Assembly (NCBI RefSeq): GCF_016107705.1
Contig: NZ_JAEHGC010000016.1
Location: 56,779 to 120,778, forward strand
DNA length: 64,000 nt
DNA from: Neobacillus cucumis
GTDB taxonomy: Bacteria > Bacillota > Bacilli > Bacillales_B > DSM-18226
Direction of reading: 5' to 3'
The notes under the pieces are model-generated. The model did not search any database, was not told the DNA's origin, and saw only the letters and a list, made by a program, of their open reading frames with translations. The translations under genes were made by a program, and so were the position numbers. This document shows positions 51,632-60,217 of the stretch, in pieces (position 1 is the stretch's first letter; each line of letters begins with the position of its first letter).

Positions 51632-54052
51632 TTACCGTTTTTTACTCCTTTTTCCAAGTGAACCAAGACTCCCTCGGAATTCTCTTCTATTTTGGCTGTT
51701 ACCTGTACTTCCGCGATATTTCGATTTTCTTTCAGAATCATGGTCTCCTGTGCTTCCACTGGAACCATGATTATTATCTTCACAGGAACAGTTGCCCGTG
51801 CTCCCATTATTTCCGCTAGATGTATGGCCTCCTGGGTTGGTGTTTGAGCCTTTACTTCCGGCAGATTTATGATTCCCCTTACTGCCACTTGACCCGGAAC
51901 TGCCGCTGGATCCGCTGCTTATACTGGTATGCTTGCGGCGCTTACTTTTAGAACCATTATCTCCATTTGAACTGCCTCTTTTTCCGCTTGTGCTTTTTCG
52001 TCCACTTGACCCGCTACTTCCCCAACTGCCGGAACTGCCGCTGGAACCGCTGCTTCCAGAACTTCCGGAACTACCGCTAGAGCCATGACTTCCTTTACTT
52101 CCCGAACTACCGGAACTACCGTTAGAACCATGACTTCCCTTACTTCCGGAACTTCCACGTGATCCACTGCTACCCCTGCTGCCGGAACTGCCGCTGCTTC
52201 CTGAGGAACCTGAACGGTGAAGTTTTCCTAATGGCCCACTACTTCCTTTGCTCCGACTTGAACTTTGTCTACCGCTGGATCCGCTACTTCCAGAACTACC
52301 GCTAGACCCGCTACTTCCGGAACTACCGCTAGAACCACTACTTCCGGAACTACCACAGCTACATCCACTACTTCCATGACTACCGCTGGATCCGCTGCTT
52401 CCGCAAGAACCACATGAACCAGAACTACCGCAGCTACATCCACTACTACCGCTAGAACCGCTGGATCCGCTGCTTCCGGAACTACCGCTAGACCCGCTGG
52501 ATCCGCTGCTTCCGCTACTACCGTGACTGCCACTGGATCCGCTGCTTCCGCTACTACCGTGACTCCCGCTGCTTCCGTGACTACCGCTGGACCCGCTGCT
52601 TCCGTGACTGCCGCTGGACCCGCTGCTTCCGTGACTGCCGCTGGACCCGCTGCTTCCGTGACTGCCGCTGGACCCGCTGCTTCCGTGACTGCCGCTGGAC
52701 CCGCTGCTTCCGTGACTGCCGCTGGATCCGCTGCTTCCACTACTACCGCTAGATCCGCTACTGCCTGAAGAACCGGAACGATGACGTCTGCCTAATGGTC
52801 CGCGGATACCCTTGCTCCGACTTGAACTTTGTCTCCCACTGGAACCGCTGCTACCATGACTACCGCTAGATCCACTGCTGCCACTGGACCCGCTGGATCC
52901 GCTACTGCCACTGGATCTCCTTTTACCGTGACTCCCGCTGGAGCCACTGCTTCCGCTACTGCCACTAGAGCGCTTTCTACCGTGACTACCGCTGGAGCCA
53001 CTGCTTCCGCTACTGCCACTGGATCTCCTTTTACCGTGACTGCCGCTGGAGCCACTGCTGCCGTGACTGCCGCTGGAGCCGCTGCTGCCGTGACTACCGC
53101 TGGAGCCGCTGCTGCCGTGACTACCGCTGGAGCCGCTGCTGCCGTGACTGCCACTAGAGCCACTGCTGCCTGAAGAACCTGAACGATGACGTCTACCTAA
53201 TGGTCCGCGAACTCCTTTACTCCTGCTTGAACTTTGTCTACCACTGGACCCGCTACTTCCGCTGCTACCACTGCTGCCACTGGAGCCGCTGCTTCCGCTA
53301 CTGCCACTGGATCTTCTTTTACCATGACTGCCGCTGGACCCGCTGCTTCCGCTACTGCCACTGGATCTTCTTTTACCATGACTGCCGCTGGAGCCGCTAG
53401 ATCCGCTGCTTCCACTGGATCTCCTTCTACCACTACTGCCGCTGGACCCGCTGCTTCCGCTGCTGCCACTGGACCTTCTTTTACCATGACTGCCGCTAGA
53501 TCCGCTGCTTCCGCTACTGCCACTGGATCTTCTTTTACCACGACTACCGCTGGAGCCGCTGCTTCCACTGGATCTTCTTTTACCATGACTGCCGCTGCTT
53601 CCGCTACTGCCACTGGATCTTCTTTTACCATGACTGCCGCTGGAGCCGCTAGATCCGCTACTACCACTGGATCTCCTTTTACCATGACTGCCGCTGGACC
53701 CGCTGGAGCCGCTGCTTCCGCTACTGCCACTGGATCTTCTTTTACCACGACTACCGCTGGAGCCGCTGCTGCCACTGCTGCCACTGGATCTCCTTTTACC
53801 ACTACTGCCGCTGGATCCGCTGCTGCCACTGGACCCGCTACTACCGCTGGATCCGCTGCTTCCGCTAGATCCACTGCTGTCGGACTTATGCTTTTTCCCT
53901 TTAGATTTAGGGCCTTTTTTACCACCTTGCGATTTAGGCCCCTTCCCTTTATGCTTTGCAACGACTTCTTTTGGATTACTATCTAAAAAGGTTAACACAC
54001 CATTTTCTTTCGCCTTAGCTAATAATTGGTCCATGTCCAACTTTAATACCAT
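51632..54052 (-). CDS. CotG-like giant Ser-Gly repeat spore coat protein
   Basis: 806 aa. Residues 1-27 (MVLKLDMDQLLAKAKENG, then VLTFLDSNP) resemble the N-terminus of B. subtilis CotG, and residues 28-56 are a Lys-rich GKGPKSQGGKK block. The rest is mostly SSG triplets, broken by SHG/SRG, GKRRSSG boxes and three modules beginning GRQSSSRSKG and ending RRHRSG or KLHRSG. Two GCSCG boxes lie near 540 and 566; the tail is basic and more varied. Gly recurs every third residue for about residues 58-535. CotG-like proteins sit beside cotH in bacilli, and CotH phosphorylates CotG serines; here cotH is divergent 191 nt away. AAGTGGTG precedes the ATG. Collagen-like exosporium protein is the alternative. 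Confidence 0.85.
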   Translation of the reverse strand: MVLKLDMDQLLAKAKENGVLTFLDSNPKEVVAKHKGKGPKSQGGKKGPKSKGKKHKSDSSGSSGSSGSSGSSGSSGSSGSSGSSGKRRSSGSSGSSGSSGSRGKRRSSGSSGSSGSSGSSGSHGKRRSSGSSGSSGSSGSHGKRRSSGSSGSSGSHGKRRSSGSSGSSGSRGKRRSSGSSGSSGSSGSHGKRRSSGSSGSSGSSGSSGRRRSSGSSGSSGSSGSHGKRRSSGSSGSSGSSGSHGKRRSSGSSGSSGSSGSSGSSGSSGSSGRQSSSRSKGVRGPLGRRHRSGSSGSSGSSGSHGSSGSSGSHGSSGSSGSHGSSGSSGSHGSSGSSGSHGKRRSSGSSGSSGSSGSHGRKRSSGSSGSSGSSGSHGKRRSSGSSGSSGSSGSSGSSGSHGSSGSSGRQSSSRSKGIRGPLGRRHRSGSSGSSGSSGSSGSSGSSGSHGSSGSSGSHGSSGSSGSHGSSGSSGSHGSSGSSGSHGSSGSSGSHGSSGSHGSSGSSGSSGSHGSSGSSGSSGSSGSSGSSGSSGSSGSSGCSCGSSGSCGSCGSSGSSGSHGSSGCSCGSSGSSGSSGSSGSSGSSGSSGSSGSSGRQSSSRSKGSSGPLGKLHRSGSSGSSGSSGSRGSSGSRGSSGSKGSHGSNGSSGSSGSKGSHGSSGSSGSSGSSGSSGSSGSWGSSGSSGRKSTSGKRGSSNGDNGSKSKRRKHTSISSGSSGSSGSSGSKGNHKSAGSKGSNTNPGGHTSSGNNGSTGNCSCEDNNHGSSGSTGDHDSERKSKYRGSTGNSQNRREFRGSLGSLGKRSKKR
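52556..52735. repeat. Near-perfect 27-bp repeats inside the CotG-like gene
   Basis: Six or so copies of a 27-bp unit (CCGTGACTGCCGCTGGACCC plus GCTGCTT), each encoding SSGSSGSHG on the minus strand, are almost identical. This implies recent slippage or unequal crossing over. The wider 51.9-53.9 kb region is built of 9-bp and 27-bp variants. Confidence 0.9.
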
Positions 54053-54184
54053 TTTTTCACCACTTCCAAAAATAAATATTTTCCTTTCTAACTTATGGGA
54101 AAACTGTCGGGATTGACATGGACATTTATATATTTTTAATAAAATTCACCTAATTCTTTGCCTATTCGAATTTTACCAAACTGC

Positions 54185-54212
54185 ACATTTACCTATCTCA
54201 AAGCATACAATT
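54185..54212 (+). promoter_or_regulatory. Candidate sigma-K promoter of cotH
   Basis: ACA (54185), 16-nt spacer, GCATACAAT (-10). Fits the ACA-N16-CATAnnnT pattern of late mother-cell promoters; 30 nt before the cotH start. Confidence 0.5.
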
Positions 54213-54243
54213 CTAAAAAATAATTTATTTAGGGGTATATAAG

Positions 54244-55311
54244 TTGCTTAAATATGAAATCTTTATAAATCCAAAAATACTAAAAAACTTAGAACAGGAT
54301 ATTTGGACAGATCCTGTGCCCGCAGTACTAAAAATGGAGGGAAATCAATATGCAATTACCCTTGCCTACCGCGGAAACGTCATCAGAAAGAAGAAAAAAA
54401 AATCTTATCACATTATTTTTAAAAAACCCTATACCGTAAATGGAGCCCATGAAATCCACCTTAATGCAGAGTATTCGGATATCTCACTAAGCAGAAACAA
54501 ACTCGCACTGGATTTTTTTCATTCCTTAGGAGTAATTTCGCCGCAATCTAAGCATGTTCTTCTTTTTATTAATGGATATTGTAAAGGGATTTATTTAGAG
54601 CTTGAATCTTTCGATAAATACTTATTGAATAAAAGAAATCTGCCTCATGGGGCAATTATTTATGCCACTAATTATCATGCGAACTTCTCCCTAACCACTC
54701 CCAAAAATAAATTGAAAAACAGCTTAGACGAAGGGTATACAGTCAAATATGGGTCAGAAAAGGATCTTGCAAGACTAGAAGATTTTATCGCAAAGGTAAA
54801 CACTTTAAATAACAATGACTTTGAAAAAGTTATCCCTAAATTTTTGGATATAGATCAATATGTAAAATGGCTGACAGGAGTCGTTTGTACGCAAAATTTT
54901 GATGGTTTTATCCATAATTATGCTTTATATCATAATGGGAAAAGCAATCTTTATGAAATGACTCCCTGGGATTATGATGGCACTTGGGGAAGGGATCTTC
55001 ACGGGAGGAAATTAAGCCATGATTTCGTGCCGATTACTGGTTACAATACATTAACGAACAGACTTCTAACTATTCCTCATTTCAAAGAAAAGTATGTAAC
55101 CACCCTTTCATCTGCCTTAGCAAATCAATTTACTGTTAATAACCTTGAACCCATTATCACAGACCTATTCAATGAACTAAAGCCCTATATTAGTTTAGAT
55201 CCTTATTTAACCATTAATGAACAAACACTTGAAAAAGAAAAATTATACATTCTAAGGTTTATTAAAAAACGAAATTCTTACCTTAAAGAAAAGATGATGA
55301 CCGTTATATAG
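54244..55311 (+). CDS. cotH: CotH-type spore coat protein kinase
   Basis: 355 aa from a TTG at 54244 with AGGGG upstream. CotH is an atypical protein kinase of the mother cell that phosphorylates serines of CotB and CotG and is needed for outer coat assembly. Hallmarks: YHIIFKKPYTVNGAHEIHLNAEYSDISLSRNKLALDFF, LLFINGYCKGIYLELESFD (active-site Lys/Glu region), and the metal-binding PWDYDGTWGRDLHGR. Its flanking genes are the CotG-like and CotB-like proteins, exactly the expected substrates. It has its own candidate sigma-K promoter and a terminator. Confidence 0.95.
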   Translation: MLKYEIFINPKILKNLEQDIWTDPVPAVLKMEGNQYAITLAYRGNVIRKKKKKSYHIIFKKPYTVNGAHEIHLNAEYSDISLSRNKLALDFFHSLGVISPQSKHVLLFINGYCKGIYLELESFDKYLLNKRNLPHGAIIYATNYHANFSLTTPKNKLKNSLDEGYTVKYGSEKDLARLEDFIAKVNTLNNNDFEKVIPKFLDIDQYVKWLTGVVCTQNFDGFIHNYALYHNGKSNLYEMTPWDYDGTWGRDLHGRKLSHDFVPITGYNTLTNRLLTIPHFKEKYVTTLSSALANQFTVNNLEPIITDLFNELKPYISLDPYLTINEQTLEKEKLYILRFIKKRNSYLKEKMMTVI

Positions 55312-55315
55312 GCAA

Positions 55316-55351
55316 AGTGAAGTATATGGCAAATACCATATACTTTTTTTT
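55316..55351 (+). terminator. Terminator of cotH
   Basis: AAGTATATGG/CCATATACTT followed by T6-8. Confidence 0.9.
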
Positions 55352-55395
55352 GCCTATTTTTTACTCAAAATTGAAAAACAGGCACCTATAATAGT

Positions 55396-55423
55396 ACAAC
55401 ATCACCCCGTGATACATATAGAT
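55396..55423 (+). promoter_or_regulatory. Candidate sigma-K promoter of the first cotB-like gene
   Basis: ACA (55396-55398), exactly 16 nt, then CATATAGAT (55415). Same spacing as the cotH candidate. Confidence 0.5.
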
Positions 55424-55466
55424 GCAGTGTAAATGTTTATTTAATTTTAAGGAGGAAAATGGTGGT

Positions 55467-55967
55467 ATGAATAAAGAAATGATGAGTAACTTTGTCGGCA
55501 AAACCATCAAGGTTGATAGACATGGTCCAAATTCAAGGGTCGGAAAATTATTAGAGGTTTTCGATGACGGATTTATCTTATTAACCGAAAAGGATGGGAT
55601 TTTGTACTACAATATGCAGCATATCAAAAGTATTACGGAAAGCACCCAGGACAAAATCGATGCTGGGGTAGAAGCACCAGAAGGATTTGAATATAAAAAG
55701 GCAAATACCTTCAACGATTTGTTAAAAAGCTTGCAATATCAATGGGTACACATGAACCGTGGTCCTGAGAGCATTGAAGGTGTGCTTAGTGAGATTACTC
55801 CGGAGTATGTAGCCATTATTGTGAAGGATGAAATTGTTCGCTTCTCTATGTTCCATATTCGAAATATCAGCTACGGCCTAAAAGTTGAAAATACGAATGA
55901 AGGCGAAAAAGGGTCTGAAGAGAAGGGCAAAGAAGAAAAGAACAAAAATAACGATAAGAAAAAGTAA
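55467..55967 (+). CDS. CotB-like spore coat protein A
   Basis: 166 aa from the ATG at 55467 (AAGGAGG upstream; the longer frame reads through the ribosome site). Two Sm-like repeats: residues about 6-50 (NFVGKTIKVDRHGPNSRVGKLLEVFDDGFILL...YYNMQHIKSI) and about 85-130 (YQWVHMNRGPESIEGVLSEITPEYVAIIV...FSMFHIRNISYG). Both match CotB of B. subtilis (VSINRGGPEAIEGIL...FHIKSISLG). The C-terminal 35 residues are a Lys/Glu-rich tail. It lacks the Ser-rich phosphorylated tail of CotB. First of three tandem CotB-like genes downstream of cotH. Confidence 0.88.
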   Translation: MNKEMMSNFVGKTIKVDRHGPNSRVGKLLEVFDDGFILLTEKDGILYYNMQHIKSITESTQDKIDAGVEAPEGFEYKKANTFNDLLKSLQYQWVHMNRGPESIEGVLSEITPEYVAIIVKDEIVRFSMFHIRNISYGLKVENTNEGEKGSEEKGKEEKNKNNDKKK

Positions 55968-56033
55968 TGAGTTGAAACTCGTCGCTTCTCTTCACAGGGA
56001 AGCGACAATTAATCCCATAAGGAGGATTTATGA

Positions 56034-57152
56034 ATGAGCCAAGATCGATTTTCATCTACTCTGGATTTATTAAAAGGCTTTAGTGTAAATCTGTATGTAG
56101 GTGAAGAAATAGTCAAAGGAAAACTAATGGGCGTAGAAGAAGACCATATCATTTTAGAAAACGAAAATAATTACATTTTTTATTATAGTCTTGATAAGAT
56201 CCAAGCGATCACAAAGAACACAAAAGAGTTCCAAAGTGAGGAAGTTTCAAGTCAATTTTTAAAAACGACCAGCTTAAAAGATTTACTTGATTCATTAACT
56301 CATACTTGGGTAAGTATCCTTTGTTTAAATAAACAAACGTTCAGCGGGATTGTCAGTGAAGTGGACTCCGATTTCGTCACCTTAGTTAGCGGTGAGGAAA
56401 GAATTCTTATTAAACTATCTCATGTCTCCAATATTGTAAAAGGAGTTATTGAAGAAAACTCAAGCAGTTCAGACTCAAGTTCAGATTCGAATTCAGACTC
56501 AAGTTCAGATTCAAATTCAGACTCAGACTCAGATTCCAATGATGAAGAGCAAAATGAAACCGAGGTAACATATCAGGAGGAAGAAGCTGAAAATAGTTCT
56601 AACGAAACAAACGACATTGTAGAGGAAATTACCGCTGTCGAGGAAGAAGAAAGCATCGATCTTTCCAGCCTACTGCCCGTTGATAATTCCTCTGCGATGG
56701 TTTGGTCACAATCCATTAAACCGAAAACTGTTGAAAAAGAGGAATCAACAAACCAACAAACAAAATCATCCAAAAGTGATCGCACTACTTCCTCCAAGGA
56801 AGAAAAAAGTAAGAAAAGCAAACGTTCCAGTTCCAGTAAGGAACAGAGAAGTTCAAAGTCTAAGAGTTCCTCAAGGAAAGAGGTTGAAGAAGTAAAAGGA
56901 AAGAAAGAAACAACGAAAGAAACGACGAAAGAAACAACTGCCTTAAAGTTTAGCGATACAGCAAATATCTTCGGCTCAGTGAAGGAAAATAGAGAAACGA
57001 AGAAAACCGTGGAAACCAGTGCTGCGAACCTTCAGAAGGCTGAAGAGAAACGGTCAAATCGTTTTGCAGGCGAACCGATTACACATAATAGCGAAGGTGC
57101 TTTCCCATTCGCCGGCTGGCCAAGTAGGAGAAATAGAGCGAACCGTTTCTAA
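56034..57152 (+). CDS. CotB-like spore coat protein B with Ser/Asp and Ser/Lys tails
   Basis: 372 aa. Residues 1-140 carry two Sm-like CotB repeats (SVNLYVGEEIVKGKLMGVEEDHIILE...YYSLDKIQAI; HTWVSILCLNKQTFSGIVSEVDSDFVTLV). Residues about 143-165 are an alternating Ser/Asp/Asn tract, then an acidic segment, then a long Ser/Lys region (SKSDRTTSSKEEKSKKSKRSSSSKEQRSS in part) and a final FAGWPSRRNRANRF. B. subtilis CotB likewise ends in a Ser/Lys-rich region phosphorylated by CotH; the SD tract resembles acidic CK2-like sites. AAGGAGG precedes the ATG. Most likely the true CotB equivalent. Confidence 0.88.
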   Translation: MSQDRFSSTLDLLKGFSVNLYVGEEIVKGKLMGVEEDHIILENENNYIFYYSLDKIQAITKNTKEFQSEEVSSQFLKTTSLKDLLDSLTHTWVSILCLNKQTFSGIVSEVDSDFVTLVSGEERILIKLSHVSNIVKGVIEENSSSSDSSSDSNSDSSSDSNSDSDSDSNDEEQNETEVTYQEEEAENSSNETNDIVEEITAVEEEESIDLSSLLPVDNSSAMVWSQSIKPKTVEKEESTNQQTKSSKSDRTTSSKEEKSKKSKRSSSSKEQRSSKSKSSSRKEVEEVKGKKETTKETTKETTALKFSDTANIFGSVKENRETKKTVETSAANLQKAEEKRSNRFAGEPITHNSEGAFPFAGWPSRRNRANRF

Positions 57153-57255
57153 TTCCACAGCCTCTATCAAGGATAGTCGATATGAAAATCATCATATTTC
57201 TCTTCCGTGTCAATGTCCCTTATAGCATCCTAAAGAAATCCTTACAAAATGATTT

Positions 57256-57295
57256 GGACTGGTTTTTCAAGGTCATTCCCCTTAAACACCAGTCC
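57256..57295 (+). terminator. Intercistronic hairpin between cotB-like genes B and C
   Basis: GGACTGGT/ACCAGTCC stem with a long loop, no clear T-run. Confidence 0.4.
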
Positions 57296-57339
57296 ATCTC
57301 ATCTTGTAAATTGCAAGTCCTATGAAAGGATAAGATTTT

Positions 57340-58008
57340 ATGAATTTAAAAGAACAGATCGGAAAATATATAAAACTAGAGATTTCAGGTAAAAAAATTT
57401 TAAGTGGCATGCTTATCGACATCGGAAGTGATTTATGGGTCCTGTTTGACGGCTATGATTATTTATATATTCCTACTATCCATATTCAAAATTGGCAATT
57501 TCTTGCCGAAGATGAAATTGACGAGCTTTATATTTCATCAGAACCTTCCCCGATCTATAATCATAACGAAGAAATATCCCTACGAAAGACACTTACTTCC
57601 GCAAAAGGAATTTTTACAGAAATTTATGTAACTGGAAACAAAGCATTGCATGGCTATATTATTAGCATCATGAATAATTATTTCATTTTTTACTCCCCCA
57701 TTTACAAAACAATGTTTATTTCCCTCAACCATCTAAAATGGTTAATTCCTTATTCGGAAAACCAACGTCCTTATGGACTAAGCAACACGAATTTTCCAGT
57801 GAATCCTTCAAACATTTCCTTTGCAAGGTCTTTTGAAGTGCAAATTGAAAAGTTAGTTGGAGAATTAATTGTTTTTAATATGGGAGAAAGTGAAAATTTT
57901 ATAGGGAAAGTTCAGGGGATTAAAAATAATTTTGTGGAAATTATTAGGGCTAAAGAAGACCCGGTGTACTTGCATCTTCAACACGTCAAAACTGTTCATA
58001 TGACCTAA
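57340..58008 (+). CDS. Divergent CotB-like protein C
   Basis: 222 aa with three degenerate Sm-like repeats: residues about 4-50 (QIGKYIKLEISGKKILSGMLIDIGSDLWVLFDGYDYLYIPTIHIQNW), about 80-125 (GIFTEIYVTGNKALHGYIISIMNNYFIFYSPIYKTMFISLNHLKWL), and about 165-222 (KLVGELIVFNMGESENFIGKVQGIKNNFVEIIRAKEDPVYLHLQHVKTV). The repeats keep the G-x-(L/I)-x-(D/S)-I and HI/HL endings of CotB, but the GGPES signature is lost and there is no Ser-rich tail. GAAAGGA precedes the ATG. Probably a coat protein by location and fold. Confidence 0.7.
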   Translation: MNLKEQIGKYIKLEISGKKILSGMLIDIGSDLWVLFDGYDYLYIPTIHIQNWQFLAEDEIDELYISSEPSPIYNHNEEISLRKTLTSAKGIFTEIYVTGNKALHGYIISIMNNYFIFYSPIYKTMFISLNHLKWLIPYSENQRPYGLSNTNFPVNPSNISFARSFEVQIEKLVGELIVFNMGESENFIGKVQGIKNNFVEIIRAKEDPVYLHLQHVKTVHMT

Positions 58009-58019
58009 AATATTTAACG

Positions 58020-58048
58020 GAGTGTCTTTTCAGGACACTTTTTTTTGA
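58020..58048 (+). terminator. Terminator of the coat gene cluster
   Basis: AGTGTC/GACACT followed by T8. Confidence 0.85.
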
Positions 58049-58092
58049 AAAAAAACGGACTGATTTAGTCCGCTTCTTTCCTTCAAAAGGAT

Positions 58093-58740
58093 CTATTTAT
58101 TTTTGAGATAAACCGTTTCTGATTTTTCACTAACACGAAAAGATAATAGTTCAAAAGTTACCCCGTATAAAAAGGTTACTAAAATGACTGAGCCAATCAT
58201 ATCAAAAATAACATGCTGTTTAACAAATAATGTGGAAACAATAATTAAGGTCCCGACTATATTTATACACAGTGTGTTGAGAATGTGTTTGTTTTTTAAA
58301 TGCAGTGAAGCAAGCATGATTGTAAAAGTAGTTAGGACATGAATGCTTGGAAAGCAATTGACTGGTTGATCATTCGCATATATCCATTGGACAAGCTTGA
58401 TTAGCAAGCCATTTCCTGTTAACTCGGGCCTTGGCACGGTCGTTTGGAAAAAGAAATACACGACAAAACAAATAAGTTCTGCAGCGCCAATAAGGATCAA
58501 TGTTTTTAAATATACTTTTGTGTCTTTAAAGCAAAAATAAATTAAATAACAGAAAATATAGCCATACCACACAATATAGGGAATGATAAATAAAGGCAGA
58601 AAGGGAATAACCTGGTCAATGGAAGTGGAAATATCTACTGCTTTATGTGTCCGTTCATTTAGGATCTGATAAATAACCGCCAATAGGGGAATTACAAACA
58701 ATAAAAGCAAGTAGGGAGCTTTTTTGATAACTATTTTCAT
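58093..58740 (-). CDS. PAP2-superfamily membrane phosphatase
   Basis: 215 aa with six transmembrane helices. The active site motifs are TTVPRPEL (variant of KX6RP), CFPSIHVLTTF (PSxH) and KQHVIFDMIG (SRxxxxxHxxxD variant). Such proteins dephosphorylate lipid phosphates or undecaprenyl pyrophosphate, or transfer phospholipid headgroups. The ATG has GAGGAATAAACA upstream. The gap that follows (58741-59023) has only a CCTTACA/TGTAAGG inverted repeat at 58930-58966. Confidence 0.87.
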   Translation of the reverse strand: MKIVIKKAPYLLLLFVIPLLAVIYQILNERTHKAVDISTSIDQVIPFLPLFIIPYIVWYGYIFCYLIYFCFKDTKVYLKTLILIGAAELICFVVYFFFQTTVPRPELTGNGLLIKLVQWIYANDQPVNCFPSIHVLTTFTIMLASLHLKNKHILNTLCINIVGTLIIVSTLFVKQHVIFDMIGSVILVTFLYGVTFELLSFRVSEKSETVYLKNK

Positions 58741-59023
58741 TGTTTATTCCTCACTTTAAAGATTGGTAGTCCGTTTTTAGCCATTCATTTTTTAAAAAGC
58801 AATAGACTCCTAGTTTATAGTACCATATACATAGTTTTTATGCATAATTTTTCCAATTAAACTACAAATTTATAATAAAAATCGGTATAAATAAAAAGGA
58901 CAAAACGCAGGCGGACACCTTCGTTCAGTCCTTACATTTGTTGGCTGAATAGAATTTTGTAAGGATTGATGTTAAACCTGAAAAATGAACAGTAATTTTA
59001 TTTTAACATTTTTTCCTTACAAT

Positions 59024-60103
59024 TTAAAATGATAACCTCATCTTTAAAGCTTCTGTATCCTCAATTAACTTGTTTATTAATTCTTGAACAGTTGAGGCTT
59101 TCGCTAATCGCGGGCTTTGACCTGCCCAAAGGGACATAAATTCCGGGTTTCGTGATGTTGAGGATGCTTTGCGGATCCCTTTTGTCAATTCATTTTGAAT
59201 TGGGTATGGCGGCAAGTTGGGCTCCATTTCTTTTATTGTTTCGATAAAACGATTGTTCACTCCTCTTGCCATTTTCCCTGAAAAAGCTTTTGTTAATACC
59301 ACCTGATCTTCGGAGGTTTTGATGATGGTTTCCTTATGTACTTGCGATGCTCCACTCTCTTCACAAACGAGGAAGGCGGTTCCCATTTGAACGGCCTGCG
59401 CGCCAAGGCATTTTGCAGCGATTGCTCCCCTTGCATCCATAATGCCTCCGGCAGCGATGATTGGAATGTTTATTTGGTCTGCCGCCTGAGGAATTAGCGA
59501 CATTAAGCCGATTAAACCTTGCTCGGCATTATTTTCGAAGGTACCGCGGTGCCCGCCGGCCTCACTTCCTTGCAAAACGACCATATCCATACCGGCCTTT
59601 TCGTTTAGGATGGCTTCTTGAACGGTTGTGGCGGTACCGATGACGATGATTGAATTCTTTTTTAAATGATCGATGATTTCTTGGGAAGGCAATCCAAATG
59701 TAAAGGAACAAACCGGTACTTGTTCTTCCACAACGACCTGTAACTGCTCATGAAAAGTTTCCAGGTCCTGTTCGAAAGTTGGGATTTTAGCGGTTGAGTC
59801 AACTTTTAGCTCTTGTTCAATTGGTTGGAGAAGTTCTTTGATTGTCTTTATTTTTTGCTCATCCTGTTGATAGTTGGAAGGAACAAATAAATTGATTCCA
59901 AAGTTTTTCTCCGTTAACTGTTTTACTTCCTGTATTTGCTTCCGAATTTGACTTGGAGTGAGATAACCCGCACCAATTGTTCCGAGGCCGCCTGCATTCG
60001 AAACAGCCGCAACTAATTTTGACGTAGTCGGCCCTCCCGCCATTGGAGCTTGAATAATTGGATATTGAATACCTAACTGATTTGTTAAATCATTTTGCCA
60101 CAT
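59024..60103 (-). CDS. Nitronate monooxygenase (NMO class I-like)
   Basis: 359 aa from the ATG at 60103 (GGCGGAAG upstream); the frame extends to 60187, but this would cross the divergent promoter region. FMN TIM barrel with IQYPIIQAPMAGGPTTSKLVAAVSNAGGLGTIGAGY at the N-terminus, DMVVLQGSEAGGHRGTF (catalytic-His loop), PIIAAGGIMDARGAIAAKCLGAQAVQMGTAFLVCEESG and KAFSGKMARGVNNRF. This is closer to bona fide NMOs that oxidise propionate-3-nitronate than the paralog at 14.8 kb. Divergent from a DCC-family gene. Confidence 0.92.
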   Translation of the reverse strand: MWQNDLTNQLGIQYPIIQAPMAGGPTTSKLVAAVSNAGGLGTIGAGYLTPSQIRKQIQEVKQLTEKNFGINLFVPSNYQQDEQKIKTIKELLQPIEQELKVDSTAKIPTFEQDLETFHEQLQVVVEEQVPVCSFTFGLPSQEIIDHLKKNSIIVIGTATTVQEAILNEKAGMDMVVLQGSEAGGHRGTFENNAEQGLIGLMSLIPQAADQINIPIIAAGGIMDARGAIAAKCLGAQAVQMGTAFLVCEESGASQVHKETIIKTSEDQVVLTKAFSGKMARGVNNRFIETIKEMEPNLPPYPIQNELTKGIRKASSTSRNPEFMSLWAGQSPRLAKASTVQELINKLIEDTEALKMRLSF

Positions 60104-60217
60104 GCTTTTCTTCCGCCTTTCATAATATAATAGTGACAGGCACTGTCCGTGGACAAATCGTTTGTTTTGTCCGTGTGGAGCGGACACCGGATTTGTATCA
60201 GAATGGGTGGTGATCAG

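Noticed and set aside
53197..53986. Long antisense open frames of 250 or so codons inside the CotG-like gene (both other minus frames and the plus strand)
   Set aside because: They are Ala/Thr/Val-rich shadows kept open by codon-length repeats; no ribosome sites or independent homology.
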